From Paludibacteraceae bacterium (GTDB lineage Bacteria > Bacteroidota > Bacteroidia > Bacteroidales > Paludibacteraceae): 29,875 nucleotides of DNA. The notes below the pieces were generated by a model that saw only the letters and a program-made list of their open reading frames with translations, was not told where the DNA came from and made no database searches. Of this stretch, positions 6,978 through 14,647 are shown one piece after another (position 1 is the stretch's first letter; every line of letters starts with the position of its first letter). Position numbers and translations under genes: made by a program. The DNA lies in contig JAGPGR010000001.1 of NCBI GenBank assembly GCA_018055865.1, forward strand, positions 1 to 29,875, written 5' to 3'.

Positions 6978-9320
6978 ATGTCAAAAAATTTAGTCATTGT
7001 TGAGTCACCTGCCAAAGCCAAAACCATCGGGAAGTTTCTCGGAAACGAATTCGAAGTAATGTCGAGCATGGGACATATCCGCGACTTGTCAGATAAAGGA
7101 TTGGGGATTGATTTTGAAAATAATTATGCTCCGCAATACGAAGTTTCGGCCGACAAGAAAAAAATAGTAGCTGATCTTAAAAAGGCTGCCAAAAACACCG
7201 AAACTGTGTGGCTGGCATCCGATGAAGACCGCGAAGGAGAAGCCATTGCCTGGCATTTGTCCGAAGAATTAAAATTAAAAAAAGAAAACACCAAACGGAT
7301 TGTTTTTCATGAAATTACAAAAGATGCCATCTTGCATGCCATTGCAAATCCGCGCGAATTAGATATCAATCTGGTGGATGCACAGCAAGCTCGCCGTGTA
7401 TTGGATCGGATTGTGGGTTTTGAACTTTCACCGGTGCTTTGGCGCAAAGTTCGTCCGTCGCTTTCTGCCGGGCGCGTGCAATCGGTTGCAGTACGTCTGA
7501 TAGTAGAGCGTGAAAGGGAAATCAACAATTTCAATGCGGAAGCGACCTACAAAGTTACAGCTATTTTCTCATCCAAAGATGCCAACGGAGCTACCGTGGA
7601 ACTCAAAGCCGAGCTGTCGCGCCGATTCAACACCAAAGAAGAAGCGCTCGCGTTTCTGGAAGTGTGCAAAAAAGCTCAGTTCAGTGTGGAGAGCATTGAG
7701 AAAAAACCACTTAAAAAGTCACCTGCGCCTCCCTTTACCACATCTACAATGCAGCAGGAAGCATCACGGAAATTAGGATTCTCTGTATCGCAAACCATGA
7801 TGGTAGCCCAGCGACTATACGAATCGGGAAAAATCACGTATATGCGTACCGATTCAGTCAACCTATCTTCATTGGCCATTGGAACGGCCAAACAGGAAAT
7901 AATAAGCATGGCCGGTGAAAAATACGTGAAAATCCGTAAGTTCAACACCAAATCAAAAGGTGCTCAGGAAGCTCACGAAGCCATTAGACCTACCTACATA
8001 AGCACACACAGTGTTGAAGGTACTGTACAGGAAAAACGGCTTTACGATCTTATTTGGAAACGTACCATCGCTTCGCAAATGGCCGATGCCGAAATGGAAA
8101 AAACAAATATTTATATCAATATTTCGGGCAGCAACTACCAATTTATAGCTTCGGGCGAAGTAATTGTTTTCGACGGTTTTTTAAAGGTCTATCTGGAATC
8201 CACCGATGATGAGCCGGATGCTGAGACAAGCGGAATTTTACCAACCATGAAAAAAGGTGAAATTCTTACTTCCAACGAAATTCTGGCTCAGCAGCGTTTC
8301 AGCCAGCGCCCGGCTCGATACACCGAAGCCAGCCTGGTGCGCAAACTCGAAGAACTCGGAATAGGCCGACCATCAACCTATGCACCTACCATTTCTACCA
8401 TTCAAAACCGAAAATACGTAGAAAAAGGGGATCGAACGGCCATAAAAAGAGAATTCAACGAACTAAAATTAAAGGATGGAAAAATTTCAGATAAAATAAA
8501 AACCGAAAATACCGGAGCCGAGAAATCAAAACTTTTTCCTACGGATATTGGTCTGGTAGTCAACGACTTTCTGTATGAATACTTTCCGGATATCATGGAC
8601 TATAATTTTACGGCCCTTGTAGAAAAAGAATTTGACCACATAGCCGAAGGAAAAGTAAAATGGACAAAATCCATTGATAATTTTTACAAAAAATTTCATC
8701 CGGTAGTGGAAAGCACCCTTAAAAACTCCGAACGTCAGGTTGGAGAGCGCGTTTTGGGCATCGATCCCAAATCCGGGAGACAAATAGCCGTTAAAATAGG
8801 CAAATTTGGCCCTATTGCTCAAATAGGAAAGTCTGAAGAAGAAGAAAAGCCGGTTTTCGCGTCACTTCAAAAGTCTCAGTCTATTGAAAGTATTACACTG
8901 GAAGATGCTCTGGAATTGTTCAAACTTCCCCGTGAAATTGGTGAATTTGAAGACAAAGAAATGATAGCTGCCGTGGGCAGATTCGGTCCATATATCCGTC
9001 ACGACAGCAAGTTCTATTCATTGCCCAAGACAGATGATCCACTTGAAATTTCGTCTGAAAGAGCCATTGAAATTATTGAGGCAAAGCGAGAAGCCGATAA
9101 AAACAAAGTCATCGGTGTATTTGGCGAAAAGGGCGAAATACAGGTTTTGAACGGAAGGTTCGGCCCGTACATAGCTTTCGAAAAAAACAATTATAAAATT
9201 CCGAAAAAGACCGACGCCGCATCTTTGACCGAAGATCAATGTCGCGAAATCATTGCTTCGCAGGCCGATACGGTTGGAAAAAAGAAAAAGCCATTTGGCA
9301 GAGGCAGAAAGAAAGCCTAG
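6978..9320 (+). CDS. topA: DNA topoisomerase I (type IA)
   Basis: A 780-residue enzyme that relaxes negative supercoils through a transient 5'-phosphotyrosine bond. The N-terminal Toprim domain shows VIVESPAKAKTIGKFLG and the metal-binding DEDREGEAIAWH (Asp82, Asp84, Glu86). The catalytic Tyr288 is in TYMRTDS. Further family blocks are RRVLDRIVGFELSPVLW and GIGRPSTYAPTI. The C-terminal part has no four-cysteine zinc ribbons; it carries repeated GKFGP or GRFGPYI units typical of TopA proteins with zinc-free tails, and ends in a basic stretch. I chose ATG 6978 because MSKNLVIVESPAKA matches family starts; the in-frame TTG at 6906 would add 24 residues that overlap the promoter. Confidence 0.97.
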   Translation: MSKNLVIVESPAKAKTIGKFLGNEFEVMSSMGHIRDLSDKGLGIDFENNYAPQYEVSADKKKIVADLKKAAKNTETVWLASDEDREGEAIAWHLSEELKLKKENTKRIVFHEITKDAILHAIANPRELDINLVDAQQARRVLDRIVGFELSPVLWRKVRPSLSAGRVQSVAVRLIVEREREINNFNAEATYKVTAIFSSKDANGATVELKAELSRRFNTKEEALAFLEVCKKAQFSVESIEKKPLKKSPAPPFTTSTMQQEASRKLGFSVSQTMMVAQRLYESGKITYMRTDSVNLSSLAIGTAKQEIISMAGEKYVKIRKFNTKSKGAQEAHEAIRPTYISTHSVEGTVQEKRLYDLIWKRTIASQMADAEMEKTNIYINISGSNYQFIASGEVIVFDGFLKVYLESTDDEPDAETSGILPTMKKGEILTSNEILAQQRFSQRPARYTEASLVRKLEELGIGRPSTYAPTISTIQNRKYVEKGDRTAIKREFNELKLKDGKISDKIKTENTGAEKSKLFPTDIGLVVNDFLYEYFPDIMDYNFTALVEKEFDHIAEGKVKWTKSIDNFYKKFHPVVESTLKNSERQVGERVLGIDPKSGRQIAVKIGKFGPIAQIGKSEEEEKPVFASLQKSQSIESITLEDALELFKLPREIGEFEDKEMIAAVGRFGPYIRHDSKFYSLPKTDDPLEISSERAIEIIEAKREADKNKVIGVFGEKGEIQVLNGRFGPYIAFEKNNYKIPKKTDAASLTEDQCREIIASQADTVGKKKKPFGRGRKKA

Positions 9321-9381
9321 GAACGGAGTCTATTGCCCGGCCTATGCCTGTATTGGTTTAATTAATTATAAGTCCATAAAA

Positions 9382-10422
9382 ATGAAACGTTTACTGTTTT
9401 TTGTCGCTTTGCTTCCTGTGTTGGTTTCAGGGCAAACCATAACCGAAGGGAAATCCACACTGATTTATTCGCTTCCGAAAACCGAATTTGTGATTAATGC
9501 CACTGTAGAACTTGTTACCGAAAATCCGGGAAAATTTTATCAGTATTCCGAACGATTTCTGGCCACTTCGGAAGTAATCACTGCCGAAAAAAAATACTAC
9601 CGGCTGAAAACAATCACGATGGAAACACGTACTGTAAGTGATTCAGAAAGGACTTTTACAATTATTCCCTCCAAAAAATCGCTCGCAAACCAGATTTCGG
9701 TTAATGACGAGGGCATTTTATGTGGCATCAATGTAGCGCCCTCCAAAGCAATCAAAGAAATTCGAACCGAAAGAATCGAGAAAAAAGAAAATTTCTCCAA
9801 TTCGAAACTGCTGCCGCTGAGCGAAGAATATATGCTGGCCGGTTCGGTGGCAAAAATGGCCGAAGGAGCCGCTAAACAGATTTACCGAATTCGGGAAAAC
9901 AGGGTGGATTTACTCTCCGGCGACGTTGACAACATGCCAACTGACGGTGCTTCGCTCAAAACCATGATAGCCGAGATGGATGTGCAGGAAAAAGAGCTGA
10001 CTAAACTTTTCACAGGAATTACGACGGTGGAAACTCTGACTCAAACCATTGTTTACACACCCAAAACGATCGAGAAGGATGAAGTAGTCTTCCGTTTTTC
10101 TTCCCACAGGGGAGTTGTTGCGTCCGACGATCTTAGCGGAGCTCCTTACTACCTGAATATCAATTTTGAGCCAATAAAAACGGTGACTAATGAGTCCAAA
10201 AAACCCAAAAAACCGCTTATTGAAGTCTTTACGATACTACCGGTAACGGCTCAGGTGAGACTGGACGATGGAAATGAAACCCTATACGAGCAACAGGTCA
10301 CGCTACCACAATTTGGCATTTTACTACCCATTCCACTGGAAACGATGGATAAATACAGCAAAGCGTATGTAAGTCCGGAAAACGGCAGACTGCTTTCTAT
10401 CGAACAACTGCCTAAGAAATAG
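9382..10422 (+). CDS. Secreted protein of unknown function, DUF4831-like
   Basis: A 346-residue protein with a clear signal peptide (MKRLLFFVALLPVLVSGQ, cleavage probably after SG). The first mature block, KSTLIYSLPKTEFVINATVELVT, then YSERFLA and YYRLKTI, resembles from memory DUF4831, a Bacteroidetes family predicted to be periplasmic or outer-membrane-linked. Later parts contain a Glu/Lys-rich stretch and a proline-rich segment. It starts 61 bases after topA on the same strand. The in-frame upstream start at 9253 lies inside topA and lacks an N-terminal signal, so ATG 9382 is preferred. No function is known to me. Confidence 0.82.
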   Translation: MKRLLFFVALLPVLVSGQTITEGKSTLIYSLPKTEFVINATVELVTENPGKFYQYSERFLATSEVITAEKKYYRLKTITMETRTVSDSERTFTIIPSKKSLANQISVNDEGILCGINVAPSKAIKEIRTERIEKKENFSNSKLLPLSEEYMLAGSVAKMAEGAAKQIYRIRENRVDLLSGDVDNMPTDGASLKTMIAEMDVQEKELTKLFTGITTVETLTQTIVYTPKTIEKDEVVFRFSSHRGVVASDDLSGAPYYLNINFEPIKTVTNESKKPKKPLIEVFTILPVTAQVRLDDGNETLYEQQVTLPQFGILLPIPLETMDKYSKAYVSPENGRLLSIEQLPKK

Positions 10423-10425
10423 TAA

Positions 10426-10533
10426 GTTACTTCGTATTATTAGTTTTACTTTTTTAGTTTCACGTTATTTACTATTCGTTTTTTGTCTTACGTCGTTATT
10501 CGTTTTTTATACTACTAACAAACACGAAGTAAC
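10426..10533. repeat. Inverted repeat with an internal direct repeat between convergent genes
   Basis: GTTACTTCGT (10426-10435) and ACGAAGTAAC (10524-10533) are exact inverted copies about 88 bases apart. Between them TATTCGTTTTTT occurs twice (10473-10484 and 10497-10508). The interval fills the whole gap between the convergent DUF4831-like gene and the lipid kinase gene, whose stop codon begins in the right arm. It may serve as a bidirectional terminator, or the repeats may be chance in AT-rich DNA. Confidence 0.4.
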
Positions 10534-11423
10534 TAAAACCGCTTTTTCACCAATACATTCAGCCCCTCAGGCACTATTTTGATATGAATTTCAGTTCCTT
10601 CGTCGTGCGGATCGCCATCGAGGTGAAAAGGTCCGGGTTTTTCGCGGTAAAGCGTAATTTCATCCGTCCGCAACGTCGAAACCAATAGATCTTTTTCAAT
10701 TGTTTTGGTGAAAAGCTGAAATGCCAACGTAGGAATTGCAATTACAGGCACCATACTTATCACCGAAATATCCAGCAATCCGTCCTGAACGCTGGCATTA
10801 GGAGCAATGTAGGCATTATAACCCCACTGCGATGCATTAGCAAATGTAATCACAAAAGCTTCTCCATCCAGGTCAATTCCCTTACCCGTCATCCGGTAAT
10901 GCTGAGGCTCATAATTGAGGTATCCTTTTACCATTTTCTCCAGATAACCCATCATACCCCGTGTTGTACCTCTTGAAAACAGCTCGCTCACATACGCATC
11001 AAAACCGGTACCACACGTACAGAAAAAAGGTTTTTCGTCGTTCACCAAGCCGTAATCCATCCTTATGACTTCAGAAAAATTGAGCTGTTCTATTGCTTTA
11101 GCCATGTTCGACGGTATTTTCAGATGCCTGGCCAGGCCGTTGCCGGAACCTGTAGAAATGACTCCCAAAGCCGTTGGAGTATTTACCAGCGCTTTTGCCA
11201 CTTCATTCACCGTTCCGTCGCCTCCTACTGCCACTACTACATCCAGCCCTTCTGCCGCAAAACTTGAAGCCAGTTCGGTTCCGTGACCTTTGTAAGCGGT
11301 GTATATTATCCTGCAGTCTGCAAATTGCTCTTTATCAATAATCTGCTGGATGGACTCTGATATGTTCGCTTTGGATGAAGTACCCGAAACCGGATTAATA
11401 ATAAATGCAATATTTTTTTTCAT
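10533..11423 (-). CDS. Diacylglycerol/sphingoid-type lipid kinase (YegS/BmrU family)
   Basis: A 296-residue cytoplasmic or membrane-associated kinase with the DAGK catalytic fold. The N-terminal INPVSGT, the nucleotide-binding VAVGGDGTVNEVAKAL (about residues 65-80) and STGSGNGLARHL (about 96-107) are the family hallmarks. The C-terminal half carries YNAYIAPNASVQDGLLDISV and a FHLDGDPHDEG segment, also typical. Members phosphorylate diacylglycerol or other lipid alcohols; the substrate here cannot be told from sequence. The gene is divergent from rnr (126-base shared upstream region) and convergent with the DUF4831-like gene. Confidence 0.92.
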   Translation of the reverse strand: MKKNIAFIINPVSGTSSKANISESIQQIIDKEQFADCRIIYTAYKGHGTELASSFAAEGLDVVVAVGGDGTVNEVAKALVNTPTALGVISTGSGNGLARHLKIPSNMAKAIEQLNFSEVIRMDYGLVNDEKPFFCTCGTGFDAYVSELFSRGTTRGMMGYLEKMVKGYLNYEPQHYRMTGKGIDLDGEAFVITFANASQWGYNAYIAPNASVQDGLLDISVISMVPVIAIPTLAFQLFTKTIEKDLLVSTLRTDEITLYREKPGPFHLDGDPHDEGTEIHIKIVPEGLNVLVKKRF

Positions 11424-11498
11424 ACAAGAGAAAAGTATATAATGCGAATGTACCGAATTTATTTAAAAAATTAAAGTTAAATTTTACACTGTTGAAAC

Positions 11499-11528
11499 AT
11501 TGAAAGCATACGGTTTGTTGTATATTTG
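11499..11528 (+). promoter_or_regulatory. Probable promoter of rnr
   Basis: TATATTTG at 11521-11528 is a perfect TAnnTTTG -7 box; ATTG at 11499-11502 is a weaker -33 box 18 bases upstream. The expected transcription start near 11534 lies about 16 bases before the RNase R start codon. The box overlaps an alternative TTG start at 11526, which argues against that start. Confidence 0.6.
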
Positions 11529-11549
11529 ACGATATTTATAATTCATCCT

Positions 11550-13688
11550 ATGAGAAAAAGAAGAAAAGAACAAGGAAGCACCCGTTTACGTAAAAATGAC
11601 CTGCTGAAAAGCATTACTACCATTTTCACCGAAAATCCGCAAAAAACCTACAACTACAAACAAATTTCCAATCTGCTGGAAATTGAATCCGATACACAAC
11701 GGACCTTTATCAACGAACTGATCTACCAGTTGCGCGATGAAGATATACTGACTGAAATTTCGCGCGGAAAATTCAAACTGAACTCCCGTGGAGGCTACAT
11801 TACCGGCAAATTTGACCGTCAGGGAGTAAAATCATACCTGATTCCGGACGACGGCGGCGAACAGATATTCATCCCTGAACGTAAAATAGGCACCGCCATG
11901 CTCAACGATAAAGTGAAAGTATTCATGTACGCACACCGCAAGGGCAAAGAGCCTGAAGGTGAAGTGGTTGAAATTCTCCGGCGTGCGCAGGATACGTTTG
12001 TCGGCATACTCGAAGTTTCGGATAACTTTGCATTTCTAAATGTGCAAAGCAAAGTGCTCAATAGCGATATCCTGATTCCAAAAGCAAAACTGAAAGGCGG
12101 AAAAACCGGACAAAAAGCCCTTGTAAGAATCATTGAATGGAAACATACGATGAAAAGCCCTGTGGGTGAAGTTATTGATGTACTGGGAGACAAAGGTGAC
12201 AACGATGCGGAAATGCACGCCATCTTAGCCGAATATGGTTTGCCTTACAAATATCCTGAAAATGTGGAAGCTGCAGCTGAAAAAATAGAGGCCGGAATCA
12301 CCCCGCAAGAAATTTCGAAACGACGTGATATGCGCTCTGTAACCACATTCACCATCGACCCGCGCGATGCAAAAGACTTTGATGATGCACTTTCAATCCG
12401 GAAACTCGACAATGGACTTTGGGAAGTGGGTGTACACATAGCCGACGTAACACATTACGTTCGTCCCGGTACGATTATCGACAAAGAAGGGCAGGAACGT
12501 GCCACTTCGGTTTATCTGGTTGATCGCACAGTACCCATGCTTCCGGAGTATCTCTCCAATGGCATCTGCTCTCTTCGTCCCGATGAAGACAAACTGACTT
12601 ATTCGGTCATTTTCCAACTGAACGAGCGGGCCGAAATAAAATCGTATGAAATAGCCAAAACTGTAACACGAAGCAATCGCCGCTTCACGTACGAAGAAGC
12701 TCAATCGGTGATTGAAACCGGCGAAGGAGATTACAAAGAGGAAATACTGACACTGAATGAACTGGCCAAAAAATTACGTGAAAAACGTTTCCAATCAGGT
12801 GCCATTGCTTTTGATCGTGAAGAAGTTCGTTTTGAAATAGATGAAAAAGGGAAACCCCTGAGTGTGTATTTCAAGGTTCAGAAAGACTCCAATAAATTAA
12901 TTGAGGAATTCATGTTGCTGGCCAACAAAACGGTAGCAACTCACATTGGGAAACCGGGTAAAGGTCAGAAAGTCCGAACATTTGTATACAGAATTCACGA
13001 CACACCCAATCCTGAAAAACTGGAAAATTTTTCCGCTTTTATCAAAAAATTCGGCTATAATCTGAAATCGACCGGAAAAAAAACGCAAATATCCTCGGCT
13101 ATCAATTCGCTACTTGACGAAGTTTCGGGTAAAAAAGAGCAAAATCTGATTGAAACACTGGCTGTACGTTCCATGGCAAAAGCCATCTATTCCACACAAA
13201 ATATAGGTCATTACGGGCTTGCGTTTGATTATTACTCGCATTTCACTTCACCCATACGCCGATATCCGGATATAATGGCCCACCGGCTACTGGAACAGTA
13301 TGACAAAGGTGGCAAAAGTGCAAACGAAAAGGAAACCGAAGAATTGTGCGAGCACTGCTCCAACCGCGAACAGCTTGCTGCTAACGCCGAACGTGCTTCC
13401 ATCAAATACAAACAGGTGGAGTTTATGGCTGAGCGGGTCGGGCAAACCTTCGATGGAGTCATTTCAGGCATTACCGAATGGGGTATTTATGTAGAACTAA
13501 TCGAAAATAAGTGCGAAGGAATGATTCCTATCCGTGATCTGGATGACGATTATTATGTAATGGACGAAAAAAATTACTGCCTGATAGGACGACGCTTCCA
13601 CAAAAAATATCAACTGGGCGACGAACTTACAGTAAAAGTAGCAAAAGCAAATCTGGACAAGAAACAGTTGGATTTCGTGCTGGCGTAA
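11550..13688 (+). CDS. rnr: Ribonuclease R, 3'-5' exoribonuclease
   Basis: A 712-residue RNB-family exonuclease that degrades structured RNA and takes part in RNA quality control. Order of domains: basic N-terminus and winged-helix segment (about 1-70), two cold-shock-like domains (about 70-225), the RNB catalytic domain (about 255-580) and a C-terminal S1 domain (about 630-710). The metal-binding aspartates are Asp270, Asp276, Asp278 and Asp279 in DPRDAKDFDDA, with the same spacing as the RNase II active site. HFTSPIRRYPDIMAHRLL is another family block. The N-terminal extension and length favour RNase R over RNase II. The start at 11550 is preferred because the upstream TTG lies inside the promoter. 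Confidence 0.96.
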   Translation: MRKRRKEQGSTRLRKNDLLKSITTIFTENPQKTYNYKQISNLLEIESDTQRTFINELIYQLRDEDILTEISRGKFKLNSRGGYITGKFDRQGVKSYLIPDDGGEQIFIPERKIGTAMLNDKVKVFMYAHRKGKEPEGEVVEILRRAQDTFVGILEVSDNFAFLNVQSKVLNSDILIPKAKLKGGKTGQKALVRIIEWKHTMKSPVGEVIDVLGDKGDNDAEMHAILAEYGLPYKYPENVEAAAEKIEAGITPQEISKRRDMRSVTTFTIDPRDAKDFDDALSIRKLDNGLWEVGVHIADVTHYVRPGTIIDKEGQERATSVYLVDRTVPMLPEYLSNGICSLRPDEDKLTYSVIFQLNERAEIKSYEIAKTVTRSNRRFTYEEAQSVIETGEGDYKEEILTLNELAKKLREKRFQSGAIAFDREEVRFEIDEKGKPLSVYFKVQKDSNKLIEEFMLLANKTVATHIGKPGKGQKVRTFVYRIHDTPNPEKLENFSAFIKKFGYNLKSTGKKTQISSAINSLLDEVSGKKEQNLIETLAVRSMAKAIYSTQNIGHYGLAFDYYSHFTSPIRRYPDIMAHRLLEQYDKGGKSANEKETEELCEHCSNREQLAANAERASIKYKQVEFMAERVGQTFDGVISGITEWGIYVELIENKCEGMIPIRDLDDDYYVMDEKNYCLIGRRFHKKYQLGDELTVKVAKANLDKKQLDFVLA

Positions 13689-13694
13689 AGAAAA

Positions 13695-13723
13695 AGGAAG
13701 CCCCCCAAATCCCATTAAGGAAT
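13695..13723 (+). repeat. Degenerate GC-rich palindrome, copy C
   Basis: GGAAGCCCCCCAAATCCC followed by ATTAAGGAA begins 6 bases after the rnr stop. It shares the AAGCCYCCC core and the TTAAGG tail with copies A and B. Pairing within it is poor in this copy (CC/GG and TTCC/GGAA only), so it looks like a decayed member. It might mark the rnr transcript end. Confidence 0.42.
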
Positions 13724-13776
13724 ACTTCACGTAGTTGCAGATTGGTTTTATTTAGAAAAATATTTCGTATAAATTA

Positions 13777-13807
13777 TTTGAGAAATCAAAATATTGCCTT
13801 ATCTTTG
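13777..13807 (+). promoter_or_regulatory. Promoter of tRNA-Arg
   Basis: TTTG at 13777-13780, exactly 19 bases, then TATCTTTG at 13800-13807: the full Bacteroidetes consensus with optimal spacing. Transcription should start around 13813-13815, leaving a 5' tRNA leader of roughly 17 bases. Confidence 0.82.
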
Positions 13808-13830
13808 CAGTCCGAAATAAGCCGGAAACC

Positions 13831-13907
13831 GGCCCCGTGGCTCAACTGAATAGAGTATCTGACTACGGATCAGAAGGTTACAGGTTTGAATCCTGTCGGG
13901 GTCACCA
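13831..13907 (+). tRNA. tRNA-Arg, anticodon ACG
   Basis: A complete 77-base cloverleaf. Acceptor arms GGCCCCG and CGGGGTC pair with one G-U; the D stem is GCTC/GAGT; the anticodon stem TCTGA/TCAGA encloses the loop CTACGGA with anticodon ACG, which reads CGU (and CGC/CGA if A34 is converted to inosine). The T arm is ACAGG-TTTGAAT-CCTGT. Discriminator A and CCA are genome-encoded. It stands alone, with its own promoter upstream and strong terminator downstream. Confidence 0.96.
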
Positions 13908-13911
13908 GAAA

Positions 13912-13957
13912 AAAAACCTAAACAGCTAAATAACAGCTGTTTAGGTTTTTGCTTTTT
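13912..13957 (+). terminator. Strong intrinsic terminator of tRNA-Arg
   Basis: A perfect 16-base stem, AAAAACCTAAACAGCT (13912-13927) with AGCTGTTTAGGTTTTT (13935-13950), and a 7-base loop, followed by GCTTTTT. It starts 4 bases after the tRNA CCA end. The stem carries A-runs on one side and T-runs on the other, so it could also terminate minus-strand transcription. Confidence 0.88.
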
Positions 13958-14110
13958 AGTATTTACATAAATTTTACACACATTTCTTTACAGTAATTCG
14001 GAGTCGCATTCTGTGAAAATGATCCAAAAAGATTAATCCAATATTGATTGAACTGAAATAATAGTATCATATTACACTTCAAAATGACATGTTTTTCATT
14101 GTATAATGTC

Positions 14111-14118
14111 TATATTTG
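14111..14118 (+). promoter_or_regulatory. Probable -7 box for the DUF2007-like gene
   Basis: TATATTTG matches TAnnTTTG exactly and lies 23 bases before the start codon of the downstream gene. The -33 region (ATGTTTTTC) is a poor match, so only the -7 element is claimed. Confidence 0.5.
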
Positions 14119-14141
14119 TGCAATCTTAAAATATTACTGTC

Positions 14142-14525
14142 ATGAAAACAGTCATTCTCACCTCTTGCAATAATTCTGTGGAAGCCACTCTGATTCAGGG
14201 TAATCTGGCCAACGAAGGAATTGAAAGTTTCCTTTCCAACGAGAACTACACATCGCTTTATCCGAATATGAACGGGGCAATGGGCAATGGAATTCAGGTT
14301 TTTGTGAATGAAAATGACGTGGAGAAGGCTTTACAAATTATCAAACCTGATGATAACAGTATTCATTGTTCAACATGCAATTCAACAAACGTAACACAAC
14401 AATCCGGTAAAAACATGCTGAAAGTGGTGGGGATAATGATTCTTAGCCTTTTCTCCTCTTCTGCCTTCGGCACTGCCAAAACAAAATACCACTGCAACAA
14501 TTGTGGAAATGATTTTGAAAAATAA
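14142..14525 (+). CDS. Small DUF2007-like protein with C-terminal zinc-ribbon-like cysteines
   Basis: A 127-residue protein. Residues 1-70 (MKTVILTSCNNSVEATLIQGNLANEGIE, later GIQVFVNENDVEKALQII) look like the DUF2007 putative signal-transducing fold, a small ferredoxin-like domain. The C-terminal part has two cysteine pairs, HCSTCNS at about 78-83 and YHCNNCG near the end, which could form a zinc ribbon; a hydrophobic stretch (MLKVVGIMILSLFSSSAFG) lies between them and may be a membrane hairpin or loop. It has its own probable promoter and terminator, so it is a single-gene unit. Function unknown. Confidence 0.8.
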   Translation: MKTVILTSCNNSVEATLIQGNLANEGIESFLSNENYTSLYPNMNGAMGNGIQVFVNENDVEKALQIIKPDDNSIHCSTCNSTNVTQQSGKNMLKVVGIMILSLFSSSAFGTAKTKYHCNNCGNDFEK

Positions 14526-14559
14526 AATCTCCTGATTCGGCACAGAACTTATCGAATGT

Positions 14560-14592
14560 AAAACGCTGAATATCTGATGATTTCAGCGTTTT
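14560..14592. terminator. Bidirectional intrinsic terminator
   Basis: AAAACGCTGAA (14560-14570) pairs perfectly with TTCAGCGTTTT (14582-14592) around an 11-base loop; ATTTTA follows on the plus strand and TTTTACATTC on the minus strand. It lies between the convergent DUF2007-like gene and the acyl-CoA dehydrogenase gene and fits both. Confidence 0.8.
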
Positions 14593-14647
14593 ATTTTACA
14601 TTTTGAGTTTTATCAATTGCAAAAAATCAGAACTATGTAATCTAAGT

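Noticed and set aside
9253..9381. Upstream start for the DUF4831-like protein
   Set aside because: It overlaps the topA 3' end and would bury the signal peptide; ATG 9382 begins a proper signal sequence.
13799..13981. 60-residue minus-strand ORF containing DPDRIQTCNLLIRSQ
   Set aside because: It is the complement of tRNA-Arg and its terminator; this kind of false protein is a well-known artefact of antisense tRNA.
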